Source: Pseudomonas lurida (GTDB taxonomy: Bacteria; Pseudomonadota; Gammaproteobacteria; Pseudomonadales; Pseudomonadaceae). Taken from it: a stretch of DNA of 64,000 nucleotides. Of the stretch, positions 17,515-25,417 are shown piece by piece. Made by a program: the position numbers and the translations under genes. The stretch is from the NCBI RefSeq assembly GCF_002563895.1, contig NZ_PDJB01000001.1, positions 3,579,501-3,643,500 on the forward strand, written 5' to 3'. A model generated the notes under the pieces. The model was not told the origin of the DNA. It saw nothing but the letters and a program-made list of their open reading frames with translations, and did not search any database. The stretch's first letter is position 1, and each line of letters begins with the position of its first letter.

Positions 17515-18086
17515 TGCGCTTGATCGGCACCTGAAAAGGTGATTGCGACGCGGTTGAGCAGCAACTCGGCGTTGTACTTGGGCACCAGCGCGCAGGCCAG
17601 CAAGACCACCAGGCCACCGCCGATAAACGAAGGTGAAACCTTGATGTCGGCGCTTTCAATACGCCAGAGAAACGTAATCGCCGCCACCGCACCCAGCGTT
17701 GCACCGGCCAGGGCTTCATTGAGCGGATGGATGTAGGGTGCCACGCAATAAGCACTGAACCAGGCGCTGGCCAATAACCCCGCCCCCGCTGCCGGCCAGC
17801 GTAATACCGGATTGAACTGGCGCGCCAAAAGGCTCAGTGCCACCGTCAGCATCAGGCACGTATTCATGGCATGGCCACTGAGTACGGCAATATCCAAGGG
17901 TTCGAACGATAAGCCCCAGCCTTTGAACAGCAACTTGCTGAGCGCAACGATCGAATACGTCACGCCGACGGTGATGACCCAGGCGCGAAGTGCCCAAGGG
18001 TTGGAATACCTCAGCCATACCGCAATGATGAGGGCGGCCGGAATCATGACGGTAATACCGCCATAGTGCGCTAGTTCTGCCCGCAT
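17466..18086 (-). CDS. Degenerate PAP2-like membrane phosphatase family protein
   Basis: A 206-residue integral membrane protein with about six hydrophobic segments. The segment VLSGHAMNTCLML resembles the PSGH motif of PAP2 lipid phosphatases, and SAYCVAPYIHPLNEALAGATLG resembles the last motif (S-R-x5-H-x3-D). The Arg is replaced by Ala, and Glu stands in place of the Asp. The first PAP2 motif (KxxxxxxRP) is not clear. It may act on polyprenyl phosphates, but lost residues make activity doubtful. It is convergent with the small operon. Confidence 0.6.
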   Translation of the reverse strand: MRAELAHYGGITVMIPAALIIAVWLRYSNPWALRAWVITVGVTYSIVALSKLLFKGWGLSFEPLDIAVLSGHAMNTCLMLTVALSLLARQFNPVLRWPAAGAGLLASAWFSAYCVAPYIHPLNEALAGATLGAVAAITFLWRIESADIKVSPSFIGGGLVVLLACALVPKYNAELLLNRVAITFSGADQAHQEPSWRLDAAHGKAE

Positions 18087-18269
18087 AACTCCCCAAACCT
18101 GACGTCCCCGTTTCGGCGCTCATCAGACCTCAGCGCAGGGGAAAACACAACGTTATCTCCGGTCAGCCTTGGGCAACCCGACGCAAACTGGCGGCCGTGA
18201 CAGTTCTTCCAGGAATAACTGAACACATTCAAAATGCAAATCCCTGATACACCATCAGAATCATGATTC

Positions 18270-18368
18270 AATATTTTAATAATTAGGTTAGAACCAATCG
18301 GCATTTTACAGCCCTGGCCGCTGCCCCTACTTTGGACGCGAAGAACCGACCCCCTACCCGGTGGAGGT
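18270..18368 (+). promoter_or_regulatory. Conserved sulfur-island leader, copy A
   Basis: Two blocks upstream of the SsuD-like gene recur upstream of the sulfonate-binding-protein operon. Block 1 (18270-18285) is AATATTTTAATAATTA followed by AACCAA. Block 2 (18345-18368) is ACCGACCCC..CCC..GGTGGAGGT. The blocks are 59 bp apart here and 58 bp apart in copy B, and the start codons lie 42 and 41 bp beyond. Block 1 probably binds an activator such as a CysB-type regulator. Block 2 lies in the presumed mRNA leader and contains an SD-like GGAGGT too far from the ATG for ordinary use. The rest of the 323-bp gap (18087-18409) shows nothing else recognisable. Confidence 0.55.
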
Positions 18369-18409
18369 GCCCATCCCTCACAAGACTACGCCCAAGAGAA
18401 GGACACACC

Positions 18410-19492
18410 ATGAGCATCGAATTCATCGGCTACATTGGCGGCCACCACGCTTCCGAGATCCATCCACGCAGCGGCCCTACCCTGCAACCCGACTACGTCG
18501 AGGCCGTGGCCCGCGCCCACGAGGAAGCCGGCTTCGACCGCGCGCTGGTGGCCTTCCACTCCAACAGCCCGGACAGCACGCTGATCGCCTCCCACGCCGC
18601 CAGCGTGACCCGCAAACTGCAATTCCTCATCGCCCACCGCCCCGGTTTCGCCCAGCCCACCCTGGCCGCACGTCAATTCGCCACACTCGACGTGTTCAAC
18701 GGCGGGCGCACGGCCGTGCACATCATCACCGGCGGCGATGACCGCGAACTGCGTGCCGATGGCAGCCATATCGGCAAGGACGAGCGTTACGCCCGTACCG
18801 ATGAATACTTGAGCGTGGTGCGCCAGGAATGGACCAGCGAACAACCCTTCGACTTCAAGGGCACCTACTATCAGGTCGAAGGTGCGCACTCCACGGTGAA
18901 ATCATCACAACAGCCACACATCCCGCTGTATTTTGGCGGCGCCTCCAACGCTGCGATTGAAGTAGCGGGCAAGCACGCCGACGTATATGCACTGTGGGGC
19001 GAAACCTACGAGCAGGTGCGCGAGATCGTGACTCAGGTACGCGCCGAAGCGGCCAAGCATGGGCGCGAGATTCGCTTCAGCCTGTCATTGCGGCCGATCC
19101 TCGCCGAGACCGAAGAACTGGCGTGGGCGCGGGCCGACAAGATCCTTGAGCAGGCCACCGAGCTGGCGGAGAAGAATGGTTTTGTGCGACGTGAACCGCC
19201 GAATGAAGGCTCGCGCCGGTTGCTGGCGGCCGCAGCGCAAGGGTCACGGTTGGATAAGCGTTTGTGGACGGGGATTGCGGGCCTGCTCGGTGCGCAGGGC
19301 AACTCCACCTCGCTGGTGGGTACAGCCGAGCAAGTCGCGCAAGCGTTGCTGGACTACTACGACCTGGGCATTACCACGTTCCTGATCCGTGGCTTTGACC
19401 CCCTGAATGATGCGATCGACTACGGCAAGCGTTTGATCCCTCTCACCCGCCAACTGGTTGCCGAGCGTGAACACGCCCAACAGGTCGCTTAA
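18410..19492 (+). CDS. SsuD-like FMNH2-dependent sulfonate monooxygenase (LLM class)
   Basis: A luciferase-like (LLM) monooxygenase of 360 residues. It probably releases sulfite from an organosulfonate using FMNH2 supplied by a separate reductase, none of which is encoded in this window. The sequence follows SsuD/MsuD in layout: HSNSPDSTLIASHAASVT, then FLIAHRPGFAQPTLAARQFATLD, then VHIITGGDDRELRADG and YFGGASNAAIEVAGKHADVY. ATG at 18410 has an AAGGA site, and longer frames to 18332 are rejected. It carries the same leader as the 24.4-kb operon, suggesting shared sulfur-starvation control. The substrate is unknown. Confidence 0.85.
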   Translation: MSIEFIGYIGGHHASEIHPRSGPTLQPDYVEAVARAHEEAGFDRALVAFHSNSPDSTLIASHAASVTRKLQFLIAHRPGFAQPTLAARQFATLDVFNGGRTAVHIITGGDDRELRADGSHIGKDERYARTDEYLSVVRQEWTSEQPFDFKGTYYQVEGAHSTVKSSQQPHIPLYFGGASNAAIEVAGKHADVYALWGETYEQVREIVTQVRAEAAKHGREIRFSLSLRPILAETEELAWARADKILEQATELAEKNGFVRREPPNEGSRRLLAAAAQGSRLDKRLWTGIAGLLGAQGNSTSLVGTAEQVAQALLDYYDLGITTFLIRGFDPLNDAIDYGKRLIPLTRQLVAEREHAQQVA

Positions 19493-19510
19493 GCACACCT
19501 CAAAACCAAT

Positions 19511-19736
19511 GTGGGAGCTGGCTTGCCAGGGATGGCCTCAACCGGTGTGCCTGATGCGCCGAGTGGCCTGCATCGCAGGCAAGCCAGCCCCCACAGTTGG
19601 ATCGTGGGGTGACAGGCAGATAGCGGTCGGTTGTCAGGCCGCTTTCGCGGGCAAGCCCGCTCCCACTTTTTTGGACCGTGGGATTACAGGCAGATAGTAG
19701 TTGGCTGTCAGGCCGCCAGCAGGAGCTGGCTCCCCT
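19511..19736. repeat. REPIN plus ~72-bp REP-containing repeats
   Basis: A REP doublet spans 19511-19594: GTGGGAGCTGGCTTGCC faces GGCAAGCCAGCCCCCAC. It is followed by two imperfect units carrying GACAGGCAGATAG, TTG(G)CTGTCAGG, and GCGGGCAAGCCCGCTCCCAC. The same unit type forms a three-copy array at 57496-57690. These are non-coding intergenic elements between convergent genes and probably also act as transcription or mRNA-decay barriers. Confidence 0.85.
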
Positions 19737-19762
19737 ATGATTAAACCCGTTTGTGTCGACGA

Positions 19763-20557
19763 TCAGTTCTTGTACTCGGTATCACTGCGCTCCAACTGCC
19801 GAATCAACGCATTCCAATGCCGCGCCACACCAGGCCCCTCGCCACTGGCAAACACCTTCGCCTGCTGCTCAACTTTCTCCACCACCTCCCTCGGCGGAAA
19901 GATCAACTCCGCATTCCCCGCCGCCTGCGCCGCGACCTGGATATTGCACGCACGCTCCAACTGCTGCAGCTGCTGAAACGCATGCTCAACACTCACCCCC
20001 GCCGTCAACAACCCATGGTTGCGCAGGATCATCACACTCTTGTCGCCCAAGTCCGCGACCAGCCGCTCACGCTCGTCCAGGTCCAGGGCCACGCCTTCAT
20101 AACCGTGGTACGCCACGCGCCCGGAGAAACCGATCGAATGCTGGGAGATCGGCAGCAGGCCGTCTTTCTGCGCCGACACCGCAATGCCGTCACGGGTGTG
20201 GGTGTGCAGCACCGCTTGCAGGTCGTGGCGCGCGCCGTGGATGGCGCTGTGGATCACGTAGCCGGCGTAGTTGATGCCAAGGCCGGTGGGGTCGTCGACA
20301 ATGGTGCCGTCAAGGTCGACCTTGACCAGGTTGGAAGCACTGATTTCATCGAACAACAACCCAAAGGCATTGATCAGGAAATGCTCCTCCGGGCCCGGTA
20401 CGCGGGCGGAGAAGTGGGTGTAGATGTGGTCGGTCCACTTGTAAAGGGCCGCCAGGCGATAAGCGGCGGCCAATTTGACGCGCACTTCCCACTCTTCCGG
20501 AGTGACGCGTTGGCGAACGTTGCTGGAAACGCTGGAAATCGAGGTGACGCTGCTCAT
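19763..20557 (-). CDS. Class II aldolase/adducin family protein
   Basis: A 264-residue protein of the class II aldolase/adducin fold. Metal-ligand motifs are HTHTRDG (around residue 118) and RNHGLLTAG (around 179), and THFSARVPG is the usual phosphate or substrate loop. The family includes fuculose- and ribulose-phosphate enzymes, but this branch (ALYKWTDHIYTHFSAR) is a widespread uncharacterised group. A role in processing the carbon skeleton of organosulfur compounds is a context-based guess. Start at 20557 has an AGGAAG site. Confidence 0.8.
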   Translation of the reverse strand: MSSVTSISSVSSNVRQRVTPEEWEVRVKLAAAYRLAALYKWTDHIYTHFSARVPGPEEHFLINAFGLLFDEISASNLVKVDLDGTIVDDPTGLGINYAGYVIHSAIHGARHDLQAVLHTHTRDGIAVSAQKDGLLPISQHSIGFSGRVAYHGYEGVALDLDERERLVADLGDKSVMILRNHGLLTAGVSVEHAFQQLQQLERACNIQVAAQAAGNAELIFPPREVVEKVEQQAKVFASGEGPGVARHWNALIRQLERSDTEYKN

Positions 20558-20691
20558 GGCAAAACTTCCTGGATGGCCTTAAGGACTTCCAGGCAAGCCT
20601 ATGGGATGCATTTAAATAATAAAAAGCACATTTTAATCTAAGCTAATTATTATTTTTTTTCATAAACACACCCGCCATGACACAGGTGGGA

Positions 20692-21597
20692 TTACGCGGC
20701 GTTGCGGATTTTATGCAGGGAATTCGCCACCAGCTTGCCAAAGGCGTCCACCGGCCCTTGCAGGTTGCCCAGGAAGTGCGGGTAGATCAGCCACAGGTCC
20801 ATCACCGGCTTGAAATCCTTGAGCGGCATCACCGCCAGTTGCTCACGGTGGGCGCTGCGTTCCAGCAACGGCCGTGGTACCAGCCCCAGGCCCAGGCCGT
20901 CCGCCACCAGGCCCAATTGCAGCTCGGTGCCGAAGGTTTCCAGGTTCACCCGTAGCGCCAGGCCCTGATCCGACAAGGTCCGCTGCAAACCCGCGCGGAA
21001 GCCGCAACCATCCGGGTTGAGAATCCAGCCGTTCTGGTACACGTCCGCCAGCTTGCAGGGTTTCTTCGGCAATTGCGCCTTGGCGCACACCACCACCAGC
21101 TCCATCTTGCCGATGGATTCGCCGACGATGTTGTCCGGGAAGATCTTGCCCGCCGGGAATAACGCCGCTGCGGCATCCAGCTCGCCGCGCTCGATCTTGC
21201 CGACCAGTTGGCTGCCCCAGCCGGTGGCGACCTGGGCACGCAACTCAGGGTATTCAGTGCGCAGGTGCTTGAGCGCATCCAGCAGCACCACATCGCCGAT
21301 AGTCTGGGGCACGCCCAGGCGCAACAGGCCGGTGGGCGGCGCGTCGGTAGCCACCAGCTCACGCAGGGCGTCCATCTCGCGCAGGATCAGCCGGCACTGT
21401 TCGTAGACACGGGTGCCGATCAGCGTAGGCTTGAGGGGCTTGGTATTGCGGTCGAACAGCTCCACGCCCAGCGCCTGCTCGAAGTTCTGCACGCGGCGGG
21501 TGATGGCCGGCTGGGTCAGTTGCAATGACTCGGCGGCATGGCTGATGGACTGGCAACGAATCACTTCGACAAAGGCATCGATATCGTCAATTTTCAT
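20692..21597 (-). CDS. LysR-family regulator (organosulfur island)
   Basis: About 301 residues: an N-terminal winged helix (DAFVEVIRCQSISHAAESLQLTQPAITRRVQNFEQALG) and a C-terminal periplasmic-binding-like effector domain. ATG at 21597 is preferred over the longer frame to 21642. It is divergent from the thiol dioxygenase gene across a 217-bp AT-rich spacer and probably regulates that gene, itself or both. It is also co-oriented with the aldolase-like gene 134 bp downstream. The inducer is unknown. Confidence 0.88.
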   Translation of the reverse strand: MKIDDIDAFVEVIRCQSISHAAESLQLTQPAITRRVQNFEQALGVELFDRNTKPLKPTLIGTRVYEQCRLILREMDALRELVATDAPPTGLLRLGVPQTIGDVVLLDALKHLRTEYPELRAQVATGWGSQLVGKIERGELDAAAALFPAGKIFPDNIVGESIGKMELVVVCAKAQLPKKPCKLADVYQNGWILNPDGCGFRAGLQRTLSDQGLALRVNLETFGTELQLGLVADGLGLGLVPRPLLERSAHREQLAVMPLKDFKPVMDLWLIYPHFLGNLQGPVDAFGKLVANSLHKIRNAA

Positions 21598-21814
21598 TTG
21601 GGCCGCACATAGAGAACAGTCATTAAGATGTGTACGAAGCATAGTTGCAGGAACGCTGCCTGGATAGTCCGCGCTGTGATCGATAACGTCTAACGCTATT
21701 CAGAGCGGTTCTAAATTACCTTCGGCTATAAGCTAATCATTAAAAAATAGCATATTAACTATAAACATTATGCTTAGATAAAACCATCACCACCGACCAC
21801 ACGATGGAATTGTC

Positions 21815-22426
21815 ATGACCCAGGCCCGACACCCCGAGAGACTCAGAGCCTTCATAGGCGCCCTGGCGGAATTGATCGACGGTAATCCACGCGAAGGCGA
21901 CTTGCTGCACCGTGGCGGCAAGCTGTTGGCGCAACTGGTCAGCCATGATGACTGGCTGCCTGATGAATTCGCCCAACCCGACCCCGAGCGCTATCAGCAG
22001 TTCTTGCTGCATGCCGATTCGCGCCAGCGCTTCAGCATCGTCAGTTTTGTCTGGGGGCCGGGGCAACGTACGCCGATCCATGACCACCGGGTGTGGGGAC
22101 TGATCGGGATGCTACGCGGGGCAGAGTTCTCCCAAGGGTTCGAACGCGCCCCCGATGGCAGCCTGGTTGCCGAAGGCAAGCCCATCCAGTTGGTGCCGGG
22201 CCAGGTCGAGGTCGTGTCGCCCAAGGTCGGTGACATCCACCAGGTCAGCAATGCCCACAGCGACCAGGTGTCCATCAGCATCCATGTGTACGGCGCCAAT
22301 ATCGGTGCGGTACGCCGAGCGGTGTACCAGCCCGACGGCAGCGAGAAGCTGTTTATCTCCGGTTATTCCAATGCCTTCCTCCCGAATATCTGGGACTTGT
22401 CCAAAGAAAAGAGCCCTGCCCTATGA
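21815..22426 (+). CDS. mdo: 3-mercaptopropionate dioxygenase-like thiol dioxygenase
   Basis: A cupin iron enzyme of 203 residues that oxidises a small thiol to its sulfinate. The three iron-binding histidines are visible: H89 and H91 in TPIHDHRVWG and H142 in DIHQVSN, the same spacing as in bacterial 3-mercaptopropionate dioxygenases. The HDHxVWG block distinguishes this branch from animal-type cysteine dioxygenases. It is coupled by an ATGA overlap to the rhodanese gene, suggesting the products, sulfinate or persulfide sulfur, are passed on. Cysteine as substrate cannot be excluded. Confidence 0.85.
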   Translation: MTQARHPERLRAFIGALAELIDGNPREGDLLHRGGKLLAQLVSHDDWLPDEFAQPDPERYQQFLLHADSRQRFSIVSFVWGPGQRTPIHDHRVWGLIGMLRGAEFSQGFERAPDGSLVAEGKPIQLVPGQVEVVSPKVGDIHQVSNAHSDQVSISIHVYGANIGAVRRAVYQPDGSEKLFISGYSNAFLPNIWDLSKEKSPAL

Positions 22427-24006
22427 CCACCGTATCGACCCGCAGCTTTGCCCAGATTCGCCAGGCCCTGTTGGACCAAGAAGAAGTCGCCCTCGTCGAC
22501 GTGCGCGAAGAAGCGCCGTTCGCCGAATCCCATCCACTGTTTGCCGCGAACATCCCGTTGTCCAAACTGGAACTGGAGGTGTATGCGCGCATTCCACGGC
22601 GCGATACCCAGGTCACCGTCTACGATAACGGCGAAGGCCTGGCCAGCCGCGCGGCCGAGCGCCTGATCGCATTGGGCTACACCCGGGTGAGCCTGCTGGA
22701 AGGTGGGTTGGAGGGTTGGCGCAAGGCGGGTGGCGAGCTGTTTATCGACGTGAACGTGCCGAGCAAAGCGTTTGGCGAACTGGTCGAGAGCGAGCGGCAC
22801 ACGCCGTCCCTCGCCGCCGAAGAGGTGCAGGCGCTGCTCGACAGCCAGGCCGATGTGGTAGTGCTCGACGCGCGGCGTTTCGACGAATACCAGACCATGA
22901 GTATTCCTACCGGCATCAGCGTGCCAGGCGCCGAACTGGTGTTGCGCGTCCGCGAACTGGCGCCAGACCCGGCCACGCGTATCATCGTCAATTGCGCCGG
23001 ACGCACCCGCAGCATTATCGGCACCCAGTCGCTGATCAATGCCGGTGTGGCCAACCCGGTCTCGGCCTTGCGTAACGGCACCATCGGCTGGACCCTCGCC
23101 GGGCAGACACTTGCCCATGGCCAATCGCGGCGCTTTGCACCGACCTCGGAAGAACACCGACAGGTCGCCGCCGTGGATGCGCGCCGCGTCGCCGACAAGG
23201 CCCGCGTTGGCCGTGCCACCCTGGCCGACCTGCACGCCTGGCAGCAGGAGCAAACGCGCACCACCTACCTGTTCGATGTGCGCACCCCGGAAGAATTCGA
23301 GGCCGGTCACCTGCCTGGCGCTCGCTCCACGCCAGGCGGGCAGTTGGTGCAGGAAACCGACCACGTCGCCAGCGTACGCGGTGCACGGCTGGTGCTGGCG
23401 GACGATGACGGCGTGCGTGCGAACATGTCTGCGTCCTGGCTGGCCCAGCTGGGCTGGGAAGTGCATGTGCTGGATGATCTGCAACCGGCGCACTTCAGCG
23501 AGCAAGGCGCCTGGGTCGCCCCGGTCCCAGCACCGCCCCAGGCCGAACTGATCAGCCCCCACACCCTGGCCGACTGGCTGGCCCATGGCGACACCGTGGT
23601 GCTGGATTTCACCGCCAGCGCCAACTACGTAAAGCGCCATATCCCCGGGGCCTGGTGGGTGCTGCGTGCGCAACTGCCACACGCCCTGGCCAAGGTGCCC
23701 GCCGCCCAACGGTATGTGCTGACTTGCGGCAGCAGCCAACTGGCGCGGCTGGCGGTGGCCGAAGTCGAAGCGATCACCGGCAAGCAGGTGTTCCTCCTGC
23801 AGGACGGCACCGCCGGCTGGATCAACGCACAGTTGCCGGTGGAAGAAGGTGAAACCCACCTGGCCTCGCCGCGGATCGACCGCTACCGTCGCCCGTACGA
23901 AGGCACCGACAACCCCAAGGAAGCCATGCAAGCCTACCTCGACTGGGAGTTTGGCCTGGTCGACCAACTGGCTCGCGACGGCACCCACGGTTTCCATGTG
24001 ATCTGA
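22423..24006 (+). CDS. Four-domain rhodanese-like sulfurtransferase
   Basis: A 527-residue protein with four tandem rhodanese domains, starting near residues 5, 130, 265 and 375. Only domains 2 and 4 keep the active-site cysteine (C191 in VNCAGRTRS and C435 in LTCGSSQL). Domains 1 and 3 have Asp/Asn at the equivalent place (VYDNGEG and LADDDG). The architecture suggests two catalytic and two structural domains, transferring sulfane sulfur to acceptors such as cyanide or thiols. It overlaps the thiol dioxygenase gene by 4 bases, so they are co-translated. Confidence 0.88.
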   Translation: MTTVSTRSFAQIRQALLDQEEVALVDVREEAPFAESHPLFAANIPLSKLELEVYARIPRRDTQVTVYDNGEGLASRAAERLIALGYTRVSLLEGGLEGWRKAGGELFIDVNVPSKAFGELVESERHTPSLAAEEVQALLDSQADVVVLDARRFDEYQTMSIPTGISVPGAELVLRVRELAPDPATRIIVNCAGRTRSIIGTQSLINAGVANPVSALRNGTIGWTLAGQTLAHGQSRRFAPTSEEHRQVAAVDARRVADKARVGRATLADLHAWQQEQTRTTYLFDVRTPEEFEAGHLPGARSTPGGQLVQETDHVASVRGARLVLADDDGVRANMSASWLAQLGWEVHVLDDLQPAHFSEQGAWVAPVPAPPQAELISPHTLADWLAHGDTVVLDFTASANYVKRHIPGAWWVLRAQLPHALAKVPAAQRYVLTCGSSQLARLAVAEVEAITGKQVFLLQDGTAGWINAQLPVEEGETHLASPRIDRYRRPYEGTDNPKEAMQAYLDWEFGLVDQLARDGTHGFHVI

Positions 24007-24104
24007 TTCACCCAAGCGTCCTGCACCCGCACCGGGTGCAGGCCCTAGGCCCGCCCCTCTCCAGGCGTCGGCTGAGCCACCCACGAGAGAACACCCGCAC
24101 GCCC

Positions 24105-24263
24105 CTGCACATCACTCGCCTGAAACCTGGCATCGGCGCCGAAATCGCCCGCATCGACCTGCGCCAACCGCTGACCACCGCCTTGCCCGATGAACTGCCC
24201 ACCGCATGGGCGCATGGATGGCCTTTTCACCTCGGACCGCAGCGCCTCGCCAAATGCAATTAG
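24105..24263 (+). pseudogene. Remnant of TauD/TfdA-family dioxygenase (N-terminal fragment)
   Basis: A translated stretch LHITRLKPGIGAEIARIDLRQ.. followed by PL..AWAHGWPF resembles the first ~50 residues of Fe(II)/2-oxoglutarate-dependent TauD/TfdA dioxygenases, which begin with an ..IGAEI..DL..PL pattern and soon after have a HG-V-F-RDQ block. Here the frame ends at a TAG at 24261. The H-x-D iron motif and the rest of the ~280-residue protein are missing. It is either a decayed gene or a fragment left by deletion. The loss fits an island in which taurine or sulfonate-desulfonating genes are being reshuffled. Confidence 0.55.
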
Positions 24264-24288
24264 AGAATAATCAGATCACACATAATCA

Positions 24289-24387
24289 AATATTTTCATA
24301 ATTAACATATAACCAAAAAGAACTTCACAGCCAGTTTTTATAGGAATAACGTTAACCCACTGACCGACCCCTTCCCCAGGCGGAGGT
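24289..24387 (+). promoter_or_regulatory. Conserved sulfur-island leader, copy B
   Basis: Matches copy A at 18270-18368. Block 1 (24289-24304, AATATTTTCATAATTA plus AACCAA at 24311-24316) has 15 of 16 matches. Block 2 (24363-24387) shares ACCGACCCC, CCCC, GG and GGAGGT. In addition ACAGCC appears in both between the blocks. Immediately after, GAGGT and ACCTC (24383-24399) could pair in a small hairpin around the GGAGG. The ATG at 24428 is 41 bp from block 2, compared with 42 bp in copy A. Confidence 0.55.
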
Positions 24388-24427
24388 AAACCGAACCTCA
24401 TTTTGATCTGCCTGGAGCCTGCATCCC

Positions 24428-25405
24428 ATGGTCTTAACCTCCCCTTTCAAACGCCTGCTCCTGGGCACCGCCCTAGCCCTCGGCCTGGCCAGTGCAGCCC
24501 ACGCCGCCGATCTGCAACCGCTGCGGGTGGCCAACCAGAAATCCACGATCAAGGCGCTGCTGGAAGTGTCCGGCGAAACCAAAAACGTGCCCTATGAAAT
24601 CCAGTGGTCGGAGTTCCCGTCCGCCTCGCCCCTGGGCGAAGCGCTGAATGCCGGCGCCGTGGACATCGGTGCCCTGGGTGATGCGCCCTACGTGTTCGCA
24701 CTCGGTGCAGGCGCAGCGCTCAAGGTGGTCAGCATCATCCACGCCGAAGGGCGCAACACCACCGCACTGCTGGTGCCCAAGGACTCGCCGATCAAGACCG
24801 TCGCCGACCTCAAGGGCAAGAAAATCGTCACCGGCCGCGGCTCTATCGGCCATTACCTGGCAATCAAGGCCCTGGCCACGGCCGGCCTGACCACCAAGGA
24901 CGTGCAGTTCATTTTCCTGCTGCCGAGCGAGTCGCGCCTGGTACTGGATAACGGCACCGCCGACGCCTGGGCCACCTGGGACCCCTACACCACCGTGGTC
25001 ACTTCGCAAAGCCAGGCCCGCGTGTTGATCAGTGGTAACCAGTTGCTGAGCAACCACCTGTACCTCGCCGCCACCAGCCAGGCCATCGCCGACAAGCGCC
25101 CGCAACTGGACGACTTTGTCGCCCGCGTCGACCGAGCCTACGCCTGGGCCAACACCCACCCCAATGAGTACGCGGCCGCCCAGGCCAAGATCACCAGCCT
25201 GCCGCTGGAAGTGCATGTGGAAGTGGCCAAGGACACCCACCTCACACCGGTCGCCATTGACGACACCGTCATCAGCGGCCTGCAAGCGACCGCCGACACC
25301 TATCAACAAGAAGGCCTGCTGACCAAGCACATCGACGTGTCACAGGGCTTCGACAAGAGCTTCAACGCCAAGCGTGTCCAACTTTCCCAGCAAGCCTCGC
25401 GCTAA
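24428..25405 (+). CDS. Aliphatic sulfonate ABC transporter substrate-binding protein (SsuA-like)
   Basis: A 325-residue periplasmic binding protein with a signal peptide ending at AAHAA (about residue 27). Family motifs are IKALLEVSGE, WSEFPSASPLGEALNAGAVDIGALGDAP, DSPIKTVADLKGKKIV and VLDNGTADAWATWDPYT, all typical of SsuA/TauA/NrtA-type binding proteins. It opens the five-gene operon to 29611. No permease or ATPase gene follows, so transport must use components encoded elsewhere. Start chosen at ATG 24428 behind a CTGGAG site. Confidence 0.88.
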   Translation: MVLTSPFKRLLLGTALALGLASAAHAADLQPLRVANQKSTIKALLEVSGETKNVPYEIQWSEFPSASPLGEALNAGAVDIGALGDAPYVFALGAGAALKVVSIIHAEGRNTTALLVPKDSPIKTVADLKGKKIVTGRGSIGHYLAIKALATAGLTTKDVQFIFLLPSESRLVLDNGTADAWATWDPYTTVVTSQSQARVLISGNQLLSNHLYLAATSQAIADKRPQLDDFVARVDRAYAWANTHPNEYAAAQAKITSLPLEVHVEVAKDTHLTPVAIDDTVISGLQATADTYQQEGLLTKHIDVSQGFDKSFNAKRVQLSQQASR

Positions 25406-25417
25406 CAGGAGCAGAAC

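Noticed and set aside
18305..18335. Possible sigma-54 promoter (CTGGCCGCTGCCCC) upstream of the SsuD-like gene
   Set aside because: The GG and GC elements do not have the required 10-bp spacing and the -12 TTGCA is absent.
22363..24084. 573-codon minus-strand frame opposite the rhodanese
   Set aside because: Antisense shadow; the plus-strand protein has clear rhodanese motifs and ATGA coupling.
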